From Erysipelotrichaceae bacterium UBA2227 (lineage in GTDB: Bacteria > Bacillota_I > Bacilli_A > Erysipelotrichales > Erysipelotrichaceae), in assembly GCA_002348095.1 (NCBI GenBank), contig DDYT01000008.1, positions 1 through 63,349 on the forward strand: a DNA stretch of 63,349 nucleotides. Reading direction: 5' to 3'. Below the pieces are notes generated by a model that was given only the letters and a program-made list of their open reading frames with translations, had not been told where the DNA came from and made no database searches. Every line of letters starts with the position of its first letter. The first letter of the stretch is position 1. Both the position numbers and the translations under genes were made by a program. Shown here piece by piece: positions 8,762 to 17,249 of this stretch.

Positions 8762-9360
8762 GAACGCTTTTTATCGATACGGCGCACCGTCATCTGACGG
8801 TGGCCTGTGTAGAAAAGGGAAGCATTGTTTCCTTGGTTCATCTGGAAGCCTTCAAATCGCAATCAGAAAAAGTCATGTCAGCCATCGGTGACTGTTTCGC
8901 ACAGGCAAAATGGCCGCCCAAGTCCTTACAAGCCATCGTACTGACGCAGGGGCCGGGCAGTTATACCGGGGTACGCATCGCCATGACGATTGCAAAAACA
9001 TTGGCCAGTGTGGCAGATATCCGTTTGTATACGACAACGACTTTGCAGCTGCTGGCCGCGGCGAAAGATCACTGTTTCGTGATGCTGGATGCCCGTTCAT
9101 CCCGTGTTTACGGTGCACATGTGCATCAGGGACAGTTGGCAGAAGAAGCGCAGATTTACACGATCGAGCAAGTACAAAAAATCAGACAAAAAAACAAAGA
9201 GCTGACATTTTTTGGTGATTTGCATCTTATCGGTGAAGAAGACCGGTATGAGGATATTGAAGCGGGTATTTTGAGTTGTATCGATAGAGCCGTCAGGGTG
9301 AATGATATTGATTCGCTTATCCCGTTATATTTAAAGAGCAGTGAGGCTTACAAGTTATGA
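8758..9360 (+). CDS. tsaB: tRNA t6A37 synthesis protein TsaB
   Basis: 200-residue ASKHA-fold partner and scaffold of TsaD. N-terminal MRTLFIDTAHRHLTVAC and the GPGSYTGVRIAMTIAKTLA motif (about residues 64-82) are diagnostic. Shorter than some homologues (about 230) but with both lobes. Coupled by 4-base overlaps to tsaE and rimI. Confidence 0.94.
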   Translation: MRTLFIDTAHRHLTVACVEKGSIVSLVHLEAFKSQSEKVMSAIGDCFAQAKWPPKSLQAIVLTQGPGSYTGVRIAMTIAKTLASVADIRLYTTTTLQLLAAAKDHCFVMLDARSSRVYGAHVHQGQLAEEAQIYTIEQVQKIRQKNKELTFFGDLHLIGEEDRYEDIEAGILSCIDRAVRVNDIDSLIPLYLKSSEAYKL

Positions 9361-9809
9361 ATATCCGAAAGATGACAGAACATGATCTGGATGCGGTATT
9401 GCTTTTGGAAGAGGAACTCTTTTCAGCTCCGTGGAATCGGGAACATTTTCTTTTTGAACTTTATGAAAATCCGTTTTCTTTGTGTCTTATCGGCGAAATC
9501 GATAATCAGGTCGTGGCCGCCGGTTGTGCCTGGATCATCTATGAGCGGGCTGAAATTTCGACCGTCGGGGTACGGAAGGATTATCAGCGGAAAGGATATG
9601 CAAAGCAAATGCTGAACATGATCCATCAAACCGCTGCGCAGCACGGGGTTCATCACATATTCTTGGAAGTGCGCGTTTCAAATCGGCCGGCGATCGCATT
9701 GTATGAGTCCTTTGGTTACAGAGTGACGAAGGTAAGGAAGAATTATTATTCGGATAATCATGAAGATGCTTATGAAATGGTGGCGGAGGTGAAGAGTCTT
9801 GTCAGATAA
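9357..9809 (+). CDS. rimI: Ribosomal protein bS18-alanine N-acetyltransferase RimI-like
   Basis: 150-residue GNAT acetyltransferase. Starts NIRKMTEHDLDAVLLLEEELF, has the acetyl-CoA loop VRKDYQRKGYAKQML (about 71-85) and the RimI-typical LEVRVSNRPAIALYESFGY (about 100-118). Position between tsaB and tsaD is standard in Bacillota. Protein target is inferred from the family. Confidence 0.9.
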   Translation: MNIRKMTEHDLDAVLLLEEELFSAPWNREHFLFELYENPFSLCLIGEIDNQVVAAGCAWIIYERAEISTVGVRKDYQRKGYAKQMLNMIHQTAAQHGVHHIFLEVRVSNRPAIALYESFGYRVTKVRKNYYSDNHEDAYEMVAEVKSLVR

Positions 9810-10806
9810 ATCCCTGATTTGTGCGATTGAGACAAGTTGTGATGAAACGGCGATCGCTTTTATCAAAGACGGAAATACCGTTCTTTCCAACGTCGTTTCA
9901 TCACAAATCGATACGCACCGTGCATTTGGCGGGGTGATGCCGGAGGTGGCATCACGTTTGCATATCGAGCAGATTTCGCTGGTGCTCAAAGAATCGTTGG
10001 CAAAAGCAAAAGTACATATGGATGATGTCGATGCGATCGCCTTCACGCAGGGGCCGGGACTGATCGGATCTTTGCATATCGGCGTGCTTGCTTCAAAGAC
10101 ACTGGCCTGGTACTTTCAAAAACCGTTGGTCCCCGTACATCACATTGCCGGGCATATTTATGCGAATGCTTTTGTAACAAAACTGAAGTTTCCGCTGTTG
10201 GCGCTGGTTGTTTCCGGAGGACATACAGAGTTGGTCTATATGAAAGAAGATTTTGATTTTGAGGTTTTGGGGACCACGCAGGATGATGCGGTCGGAGAAG
10301 CCTATGATAAAGTGGCCCGGGTGATGGAACTGGGATATCCCGGGGGGCCGGCAATCGATGCACTGGCAAAACAGGGTTCGACGCAGTATGTGCTTCCCCG
10401 TATCAAAACCGAGAAACCGCTGGATTTTTCGTTTAGCGGATTAAAATCGGCGGTTTTACAGCTGATCCTTAAAGAGCAGCGGGGGCAAAGAGAACTTAAT
10501 AAGGCCAATCTGGCCTATGCTTTTCAGGAGGCTGTGCTGGATGAACTGTTGCTAAAACTGAAGAAAGCGTTGGAAATCGTCGATGTACGTCAGGTCGTGC
10601 TGGCCGGTGGTGTATCTGCCAATTCGCGCTTACGTGAACGGCTGACATCCATGATGGAAAACTATCCGGATATTGCGCTGTCGATTCCGCCGTTATGGTG
10701 TACGACGGACAATGCGGCGATGATCGGTGCGGCCGGTGCGGTCGCATTTACAAAGGGCATTCGGGCAGATTTTTCAACTTCAGCGAGTGCAGGACTAGAT
10801 TTGTAA
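9799..10806 (+). CDS. tsaD: tRNA t6A37 threonylcarbamoyltransferase TsaD
   Basis: 335-residue ASKHA-fold catalytic subunit that transfers the threonylcarbamoyl group to A37. ETSCDETAIAF opens the protein; the metal ligands are in HHIAGH (His115 and His119), and the C-terminal GGVSANSRLRERL nucleotide loop is intact. TTG start at 9799, set by GGAGG at 9785-9789, with an 11-base overlap with rimI. Full length. Confidence 0.96.
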   Translation: MSDKSLICAIETSCDETAIAFIKDGNTVLSNVVSSQIDTHRAFGGVMPEVASRLHIEQISLVLKESLAKAKVHMDDVDAIAFTQGPGLIGSLHIGVLASKTLAWYFQKPLVPVHHIAGHIYANAFVTKLKFPLLALVVSGGHTELVYMKEDFDFEVLGTTQDDAVGEAYDKVARVMELGYPGGPAIDALAKQGSTQYVLPRIKTEKPLDFSFSGLKSAVLQLILKEQRGQRELNKANLAYAFQEAVLDELLLKLKKALEIVDVRQVVLAGGVSANSRLRERLTSMMENYPDIALSIPPLWCTTDNAAMIGAAGAVAFTKGIRADFSTSASAGLDL

Positions 10807-10824
10807 GTTTAATTCGACAGATTA

Positions 10825-10853
10825 TTCACAAATTAAAACATTTGTGATATGAT
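10825..10853 (+). promoter_or_regulatory. rex promoter
   Basis: TTCACA (10825-10830) and TATGAT (10848-10853) with 17-base spacing, each 5/6 consensus; TG upstream of the -10 adds to it. Confidence 0.75.
10826..10847 (+). promoter_or_regulatory. Inverted repeat in the rex promoter, candidate operator
   Basis: TCACAAAT-N6-ATTTGTGA, a perfect 8-bp inverted repeat filling the space from the -35 to the -10 of the rex promoter. The half-sites contain TCACAA and TTGTGA, the elements of known Rex sites, but in outward order. There is no T-run, so it is not a terminator. Autoregulation by Rex is inferred. Confidence 0.55.
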
Positions 10854-10870
10854 GTACAAGGGTGAATGAA

Positions 10871-11488
10871 ATGAAACATAACAAAGTACCAAAAGCAACA
10901 TTACAACGCTATCCAGTTTACTTAAAAGCTCTTCGCAAACTTCATCATATGGGCGTCGAGCGCATCATGTCACGTGAGTTGGGCAATTTTGTCGACATCG
11001 AATCGACCACGATCCGCCGTGATTTCTCGTTTATTGGATCTCTGGGAAAACAGGGATACGGTTATGACGTTACCAGTCTGATTGAAGTTTTCAATTCTCA
11101 GTTGGGTGTTAATTTTGATGAGAAACTGATTTTGGTCGGGGCCGGTAACCTTGGCCGCGCATTGATGAATTATAACCGCTGGAATCATGTGGTAGGCGAA
11201 ATCGTTTGTGCCTTTGATACGGACAACGATAAAATCGGTACGCTATCCGAAGTTCCGGTGTATCACTTGCGTGATTTAAAGCAGCATTTGCCGCAGGACT
11301 GCCGAATCGCCATTCTGACAGTCTCGGGGAATGCCCAGGAAACAGTGGATTTACTGATCGCATCCGGCATCGTCGGTATCGTCAATTTTACCCACGAGCA
11401 TATCCAGGTGCCTAAAGGCGTGATCATCCGTACGGTCGATGTCGTTTCGACCATTCAGGAACTGATTTTTCAGGTAAACAATTTTTAA
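10871..11488 (+). CDS. rex: Redox-sensing transcriptional repressor Rex
   Basis: About 205 residues: N-terminal winged helix (about 1-80; MSRELGNFVDIESTTIRRDF then GKQGYGYDV) and a Rossmann domain with GAGNLGRALMNY for NAD(H). Rex releases its operators when NADH/NAD+ rises, derepressing fermentative and redox genes. ATG 10871 is preferred to GTG 10862, since the GTG lies inside the ribosome site AAGGGTGA. Directly after tsaD, a common Bacillota arrangement, but with its own promoter. Confidence 0.95.
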   Translation: MKHNKVPKATLQRYPVYLKALRKLHHMGVERIMSRELGNFVDIESTTIRRDFSFIGSLGKQGYGYDVTSLIEVFNSQLGVNFDEKLILVGAGNLGRALMNYNRWNHVVGEIVCAFDTDNDKIGTLSEVPVYHLRDLKQHLPQDCRIAILTVSGNAQETVDLLIASGIVGIVNFTHEHIQVPKGVIIRTVDVVSTIQELIFQVNNF

Positions 11489-11506
11489 TAAAGAGCAAGG
11501 AGTAAG

Positions 11507-12892
11507 ATGATGGCTGTTTATATGACTGTGCGCGAACTTTATGAAATCGTGCAAGACGGAAATCCGATGGAAGTCGACGGACTTGATTATGTTCAGGTTC
11601 AGGGGTGGGTGCGGACCAACCGCTCCAATAACAATATTGGGTTTATCGAGCTCAATGACGGGACGTATTTCAGAAACTGTCAATGCGTTTATCCCAATAC
11701 CCTGGTAAACTTTTCGGATACGACCAAATACCTGACCGGTACGGCATTGACGATCAGCGGGAAACTTGTTTTAACTCCGCAAAACAAGCAGCCCTTTGAA
11801 ATCGAAGTTAAGGAGGTCGTTTTGGAAGGGGCCTGCGATCCGAGTTATCCGTTGCAAAAGAAGCGCCATTCGTTTGAATATCTGCGGGAAATTGCGCATT
11901 TGCGTCCGCGTACCAATACGTTCAGTGCTGTTTTCAGGGTGCGTTCGGTGTTGGCCATGGCTATCCATGAGTTCTTTCAGAATCAGGGATTCATTTATGT
12001 GCATGCGCCGATCATCACCGGAAACGATGCGGAAGGTGCCGGGGAAGTATTTACGGTCACGACCCGTAAAGATGCCAACTACCAGGATGATTTCTTTGGG
12101 AAGAAAGCCAGTCTGACGGTATCCGGTCAGTTACAGGCGGAAGCTTTTGCCTTGGCTTTCCGTGATGTGTATACCTTTGGTCCGACCTTTCGCGCCGAGA
12201 ATTCCAATACGGCCCGTCATGCCAGTGAATTTTGGATGATCGAGCCGGAAATCGCTTTTGCGGATTTGGCGGATGATATGGATCTGATGGAAGATATGGT
12301 CGTCTCCTGTATCAATTATGTATTGGAGAACTGTCCGGAAGAGATGAAGTTTTTTAACGAGATGATCGATAAAACCTTGTTGGAACGTCTGGAACGTGTA
12401 CGAAATACCCGTTTTGTCCGAATGCCGTATACCGAGGCGATCGAGCATCTTATGAAAGCGGATGTGAAGTTTGAATATCCTGTTCGATGGGGCATGGATC
12501 TTCAGTCGGAACATGAGCGTTATATTTGTGAGCAAGTCGTTAACGGCCCGGTATTTTTGACCGATTATCCCAAGGACATCAAAGCATTCTATATGCGTTT
12601 AAATGATGATAACAAAACCGTTGCGGCATGTGATTTGTTGGTGCCTGGCGTCGGCGAGCTTATCGGCGGATCACAGCGTGAAGAGCGGTTGGATATTCTA
12701 AAGTCGAGAATGGCTGAGTTCCATATCGAAGAGGAAAGCATGGAGTGGTATCTGGATTTGCGTCGTTACGGCGGTGTCAAGCATGCCGGGTTCGGTTTGG
12801 GGTTTGAGCGGTTTTTGATGTATATCACCGGCATTACCAATATCCGGGATGTGGTTCCCTTTGCCCGCACACCGAGAAATCTGTTATTCTGA
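11507..12892 (+). CDS. asnS: Asparagine--tRNA ligase
   Basis: 461-residue class IIb synthetase that charges tRNA-Asn in the cytoplasm. N-terminal OB-fold (about 15-120, VQVQGWVRTNRSNNNIGFIE), then the catalytic core with motif 2 around TFRAENSNTARHASEFWMIE and motif 3 GFGLGFERFLMYITG near the end; ends RNLLF as usual. AAGGAG at 11497-11502 fits ATG 11507 or, better spaced, ATG 11510. No T-box leader here, in contrast to asnB. Confidence 0.96.
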   Translation: MMAVYMTVRELYEIVQDGNPMEVDGLDYVQVQGWVRTNRSNNNIGFIELNDGTYFRNCQCVYPNTLVNFSDTTKYLTGTALTISGKLVLTPQNKQPFEIEVKEVVLEGACDPSYPLQKKRHSFEYLREIAHLRPRTNTFSAVFRVRSVLAMAIHEFFQNQGFIYVHAPIITGNDAEGAGEVFTVTTRKDANYQDDFFGKKASLTVSGQLQAEAFALAFRDVYTFGPTFRAENSNTARHASEFWMIEPEIAFADLADDMDLMEDMVVSCINYVLENCPEEMKFFNEMIDKTLLERLERVRNTRFVRMPYTEAIEHLMKADVKFEYPVRWGMDLQSEHERYICEQVVNGPVFLTDYPKDIKAFYMRLNDDNKTVAACDLLVPGVGELIGGSQREERLDILKSRMAEFHIEEESMEWYLDLRRYGGVKHAGFGLGFERFLMYITGITNIRDVVPFARTPRNLLF

Positions 12893-12914
12893 ATCTCCCG
12901 ATGGGAGATTTTTT
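12892..12914 (+). terminator. asnS terminator
   Basis: AATCTCCC/GGGAGATT (12892-12899 and 12903-12910), 3-base loop, then TTTT. Confidence 0.85.
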
Positions 12915-12920
12915 CTTGGG

Positions 12921-12949
12921 TTGTAGTGCCGTGTGAATTCTTTTATAAT
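12921..12949 (+). promoter_or_regulatory. Promoter of the amidase gene
   Basis: TTGTAG (12921-12926) and perfect TATAAT (12944-12949), 17-base spacing. Confidence 0.6.
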
Positions 12950-12991
12950 AGGTAGGTAGAATTGTTTGTTGATTATGTAAAGGATGATGGT

Positions 12992-14302
12992 ATGTTGTTA
13001 CAGCCGAAAGTAGTTTCGCGCAAAAGACGCAAAGCAAATTGGAAGTTTATCGTTCCGACAGTCTTGTTGGCTTTGTTGCTGATATATGTTGTTGGATTTT
13101 TGCTGTGGCCCAAAGGAGAAGAAAAACCGATCGTCAAAACGATCTGCGAGTTCAATGTATCGCAGTCAAGAGAAAAAGTGTCCGGTTCACACAACGTGAC
13201 GACGCAGCTCAATGATTATTTCGTCTATGGAGAAACGCTCAACTTGTTTAACTCGCCTTATGTGATGGGTAAAAGAGATTTCTTTATCGGAAAAACAGTG
13301 ATTTTGGTCAACCTTTGTAACGGGTTGGAACGCGTATATATGCTCGAAGCAACCGTCGACGGTCAGATCCCGTTGGAAGATTTGGATGAAGGATTCTATG
13401 AAGTTTATATCATGATCAATTTGCAGCGCCACCGAGTGCTCAGCAATGAAATTCTTACGGACACATTTACGACGATCCGGCGTAACGGCTCTTTCAATTA
13501 CATCGATGTCATTGCCGATCGTTACCTGTTGGAAAATGACCGGCTTGGCGATCCGACGATGGATAAGAATTATCTGTTTTTATATGTTCACAAAGCGTTG
13601 GAAGATGATCCGGAGATTTTTGATATCGTGATCGATCCGGGACATCTCAATCGGGATCAGGGATATACGGATTTCGGCTATCGGGTCAATGATGTCGTTG
13701 AGGCCAGTGAGATGCTGCGGATGGCATTGCTGTTAAAAGAAGAATTTGAGAAGTACGGTCTGAAGGTGTTGCTGACGCGTCAGGGCGATGAAATTGTCAA
13801 CACATACAATATTGACGGTCGATTGCATCGGGCGTATCTGAGCAATGCCAAGTATTATCTCGAGGCGCAGGCAGTCGGCGCCGGAACGAACAATATAACG
13901 GGTATGCAGGTGGTTTACTCTTCCTTTGCCTCACCAAGACTTCCCTCAGCCGTTTTTCGCTATATGATCGATAATACCGATTTAAAATCGACAGGTGTCC
14001 GGGGAACCGGGTCGATCCCCGGGGTCGTGCCCAGCGGTCGGGTTGATGGTTTTGACGGTCGGATGGTCATCCGGGAGTCCGGTGGCATCGCATTGTCTGC
14101 CGGCAGTTTTTCCCAGAAGGCCAGAGATGAGAATTATTCGTTTGCGGGGGAAAGCAGATTGGGAATGCACACCGTGACCATCGAATACATGTATATCACC
14201 CATGCCCCATCCGTGGCACAGTGGAATAAGAATATTGAAATCTATGCCCGTGCAACCGCTGAAGGTTATGCCAGTTATCTTGGTCTTCAGCCTTTGCCGT
14301 AG
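12992..14302 (+). CDS. Membrane-anchored N-acetylmuramoyl-L-alanine amidase (Amidase_3)
   Basis: About 436 residues. A basic N-terminus and one membrane helix (about residues 18-40) anchor it, with the rest outside. The middle (about 50-200) matches no domain I recognise. The C-terminal zinc amidase domain begins IVIDPGHLNRDQGYTD; the expected Glu is in NDVVEASEMLRMA and the late acidic HTVTIEYMYI. It would cut the amide between MurNAc and the stem peptide. ATG 12992 with AAAGGA 7 bases before is preferred to TTG 12962. The HN residue pattern of classic AmiC is partly altered, so activity is likely but not certain. Confidence 0.75.
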   Translation: MLLQPKVVSRKRRKANWKFIVPTVLLALLLIYVVGFLLWPKGEEKPIVKTICEFNVSQSREKVSGSHNVTTQLNDYFVYGETLNLFNSPYVMGKRDFFIGKTVILVNLCNGLERVYMLEATVDGQIPLEDLDEGFYEVYIMINLQRHRVLSNEILTDTFTTIRRNGSFNYIDVIADRYLLENDRLGDPTMDKNYLFLYVHKALEDDPEIFDIVIDPGHLNRDQGYTDFGYRVNDVVEASEMLRMALLLKEEFEKYGLKVLLTRQGDEIVNTYNIDGRLHRAYLSNAKYYLEAQAVGAGTNNITGMQVVYSSFASPRLPSAVFRYMIDNTDLKSTGVRGTGSIPGVVPSGRVDGFDGRMVIRESGGIALSAGSFSQKARDENYSFAGESRLGMHTVTIEYMYITHAPSVAQWNKNIEIYARATAEGYASYLGLQPLP

Positions 14303-14316
14303 AAGAGTGAGTATTT

Positions 14317-16173
14317 ATGTTATATCAGATCAGTCAGGGAAGCAAAAATTTCGGCAGCCAGACCATCTTTCGGCAGCTTCAGTTTGAAATCCGGGGGAAT
14401 GAGAAAATTGCTGTCGTCGGTCCCAATGGCAGCGGTAAAACGACTTTGCTTAAAATTATTTCCGGGGAAATCGATTTGGATGATGGGGTCATTCATAAGA
14501 GCAATCAGGTCCGTTTGGGGGTGTTGAATCAGACATCGTTTGCGGATGAGGAGATCAGTGTGGAAGCGGCTTTTCAGCAGGAGTTCGCCTATATACATGA
14601 TATGCAGGCTCAGCTGGAGCGGATGCATGTGGCTTTGCAGGGGGAGCATGACGAGAAGCTTTTGTTTCAGTATGATTCGCTGCTTCATACCTTTGAAATG
14701 GCCGGTGGGTATACATTTGAGTCTGAAATGAAAACCGTATTGACGAAGATGGGATTTGAGACAGCTGATTTGCTTCGTCCGATCAAAACGTTTTCCGGAG
14801 GACAGAAAACCCGATTGGCCTTTGCGAAACTGCTGTTGAGCAAGCCGGATATCTTGTTGTTGGATGAGCCGACCAATCACCTCGATATATCGACGATCGA
14901 GTGGTTGGAGGGGTATTTGATCTATTATCCCAAAGCGATCGTCTTTGTCTCGCATGACCGCTACTTTCTTGATAAGGTGGCCAATACGGTCGTCGATATC
15001 GATCAGTATAAAACCACCCGTTACACGGGCAATTACAGCAGTTATCTGCATCAGAAAACCACGCAGCTTGAAAAGCAGCTATCAGCGTATAACCGGCAGC
15101 AGAAGGATATCGAGCGGCTGGAAATGCTGATTGAGAAGTTTCGATACAAACGCTCAAAAGCAGCTTTTGCTCAATCGAAAATCAAGTATCTTGAGCGGAT
15201 GGAAAAAATCGAGAAGCCCAAGGGCGAAGGCCGGAGTTTTACTGCTAATTTCATCGCGAAAATCCGAGGAGCAAAAGATGTGTTGATTATGGATCATTGC
15301 GTGATCGGGTATGACCGCCCGCTTGCTGAGATTTCCATGCATATCTTACGCGGGGATAAAGTGGCTGTGATGGGTGATAACGGTACCGGCAAGTCGACTC
15401 TGCTAAAAACGATTGTCGGGGATCTGCCTTTGCTTAGCGGCGAGCTTATGTTGGGCCATCAGATCGATGTGGGATATTTCGATCAGGATCATGCGCAGTT
15501 TTCATCACAGAAAACGGTTCTGGAAGAAATCTGGGATGACTTTCCGGAGTTGGATAAAACGCAGATACGTACAGTATTGGGGCGGTTTTTGTTTTCGGGG
15601 GACGATGTGTTTAAGTCGGTGGCGGTTTGTTCGGGCGGTGAGCGGGTGCGGCTGCTGTTGGCCAAACTTATGCTCCGACAGGCGAATCTTCTGATTTTGG
15701 ATGAACCGACCAATCACTTGGATATTCCCGGTAAGGAAGCGTTGGAAGCAGCCTTGGCGGGCTATGAGGGTACGATACTCTTTGTCTCTCATGACCGTTA
15801 TTTTATCGAGAAAATCGCGACGTCCCGGCTGGTCTTTGAGCAAGGAAAGGCGACGTATTATCCGCTCAATATCGAACAGAAAAAGTCCGTGGAACCGGTA
15901 TCGGTCAAAGATGAGAAGAAGGCCGAGCGTTTGTCTCTCATCCGGCAGAAAAAGGACCTGGTAAAGGAACTGTCGAAAATCGAAAAGCAGATCACTGAAG
16001 CAGAGATTTCTCTGGAAAGTTTACGCGAGAAGCGGTTTGAACCTGAGTATTATCATGACTATCAGAAGATGAAGGATTTGGATGATCAGATCGATGATGC
16101 ACACAATGTCATTGCGCATCTGATCAGCCGTTGGGAAGAGTTACAAGAACATGTGGAGGGGAAAACAACATGA
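14317..16173 (+). CDS. ABC-F family ATPase
   Basis: 618 residues, two ABC domains in one chain and no membrane part. Walker A motifs GPNGSGKTTLLK (about 36-47) and GDNGTGKSTLLK (about 353-364); signatures FSGGQKTRLAFAKLLL and CSGGERVRLLLAKLML; Walker B LLLDEPTNHLDI and LILDEPTNHLDI. A linker of ~80 residues and a C-terminal coiled coil (about 530-615) resemble the YdiF/Uup type. ABC-F proteins act at the ribosome E-site; whether this one is housekeeping or gives drug protection cannot be told. It overlaps the next start by 4 bases. Confidence 0.9.
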   Translation: MLYQISQGSKNFGSQTIFRQLQFEIRGNEKIAVVGPNGSGKTTLLKIISGEIDLDDGVIHKSNQVRLGVLNQTSFADEEISVEAAFQQEFAYIHDMQAQLERMHVALQGEHDEKLLFQYDSLLHTFEMAGGYTFESEMKTVLTKMGFETADLLRPIKTFSGGQKTRLAFAKLLLSKPDILLLDEPTNHLDISTIEWLEGYLIYYPKAIVFVSHDRYFLDKVANTVVDIDQYKTTRYTGNYSSYLHQKTTQLEKQLSAYNRQQKDIERLEMLIEKFRYKRSKAAFAQSKIKYLERMEKIEKPKGEGRSFTANFIAKIRGAKDVLIMDHCVIGYDRPLAEISMHILRGDKVAVMGDNGTGKSTLLKTIVGDLPLLSGELMLGHQIDVGYFDQDHAQFSSQKTVLEEIWDDFPELDKTQIRTVLGRFLFSGDDVFKSVAVCSGGERVRLLLAKLMLRQANLLILDEPTNHLDIPGKEALEAALAGYEGTILFVSHDRYFIEKIATSRLVFEQGKATYYPLNIEQKKSVEPVSVKDEKKAERLSLIRQKKDLVKELSKIEKQITEAEISLESLREKRFEPEYYHDYQKMKDLDDQIDDAHNVIAHLISRWEELQEHVEGKTT

Positions 16174-17177
16174 ACGTTTTTGAGCCGATGTCATTGAAGA
16201 AAATGAAAATTGCCAACCGAGTCGGGGTGGCGCCGATGTGTACGTATATGTGTTTGCGTAAGGACGGGGTTGCACAGGACTTCCATCTGGCGCATTATAC
16301 GACTTTTGCAATGGGACAGCCGGGACTGATCATTCAGGAAGCGACCTCAGTCAATGAGAGCGGATATATTTCGGATTACTGTCTGGGCATTCATCAGCCC
16401 AGACAACGGGAAGCATTGAAGAGAGTGGTGGACAGCGTCCATGCTTACCCTGTGAAATTTGGGATTCAGCTTAATCATGCGGGAGCGAAATCGAACAAGT
16501 CGGGCTGCCGTAAAATCAGCGCAAGCTCATTAATTGAAGGTGTAGAAGAGGCATCGCTCGCCGACATTCAAAAAGTCATTTCGGATTTTGAAAGTGCGGC
16601 CAAGTGGGCTCGTCAGCTGGGCTATGATTTTGTGGAAGTTCACAGTGCGCACGGATACTTGCTGAATCAGTTTTTATCACCGCTGACCAATCATAGGACA
16701 GATGCTTACGGTCAGGATAAGGGCCTTCTTCTTCAGCAGGTCGTTGAGGCGGTGTTAAAGGAGTTTGACGGTCCGGTATTTGTGCGTCTGAGCGGCGAGG
16801 AGTACGCGGATGACGGACGACATATTGAAGATACGTTAGAGACGGTTAAACGTTTGGATCGGTTGGGTGTATCTTTGATCAATATGTCCAGCGGCGGAGT
16901 TTCCCCGGTGGCGATGAATGTGTTTCCGATGTATCAGGTGAACTTGGCCACTCAAGCCAAAAGTGTGACAGCATTGCCGTTGGCAACGGCAGGACTGATT
17001 ACTCAGCGTGAGCAGATTGCGGATATCATTGACAGCGGAAAAGCCGATGTCGTTTTGTTGGGACGTCTGTTGACACGTGATCCGTTTTTCTTGATGAAAT
17101 GGCGATTTGACTTGGGTTTGATCAGTAAGGAAAACACACCAAATTACCTATTCAGGTCGTTGAGTGCGATGAAGTAG
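16170..17177 (+). CDS. NADH:flavin oxidoreductase, old yellow enzyme family
   Basis: 335-residue single-domain TIM-barrel flavoprotein of the YqjM/OYE type. Visible: VFEPMSLKKMKIANRVGVAP, the active-site pair in QLNHAG, the family motif DFVEVHSAHGYLLNQFLSPL, and VVLLGRLLTRDPF near the C-terminus. No C-terminal FAD/Fe-S extension as in dienoyl-CoA reductases. ATG 16170 overlaps the ABC-F stop, with GGAGGGG upstream. Substrate unknown. Confidence 0.9.
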   Translation: MNVFEPMSLKKMKIANRVGVAPMCTYMCLRKDGVAQDFHLAHYTTFAMGQPGLIIQEATSVNESGYISDYCLGIHQPRQREALKRVVDSVHAYPVKFGIQLNHAGAKSNKSGCRKISASSLIEGVEEASLADIQKVISDFESAAKWARQLGYDFVEVHSAHGYLLNQFLSPLTNHRTDAYGQDKGLLLQQVVEAVLKEFDGPVFVRLSGEEYADDGRHIEDTLETVKRLDRLGVSLINMSSGGVSPVAMNVFPMYQVNLATQAKSVTALPLATAGLITQREQIADIIDSGKADVVLLGRLLTRDPFFLMKWRFDLGLISKENTPNYLFRSLSAMK

Positions 17178-17199
17178 GGGACGGGGTCCCCTTTTTTTT
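17176..17199 (+). terminator. Terminator after the flavin reductase
   Basis: AGGGGAC/GTCCCCT stem with GGG loop followed by eight Ts; it begins inside the stop codon. Confidence 0.88.
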
Positions 17200-17249
17200 A
17201 TGGTCTGTTTAGTGTATAATGACTGCGTATAAAAATTAAGGAGGAAATT

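Noticed and set aside
10826..10847. tsaD terminator
   Set aside because: The inverted repeat is not followed by a T-run and overlaps a good promoter, so an operator is the better reading.
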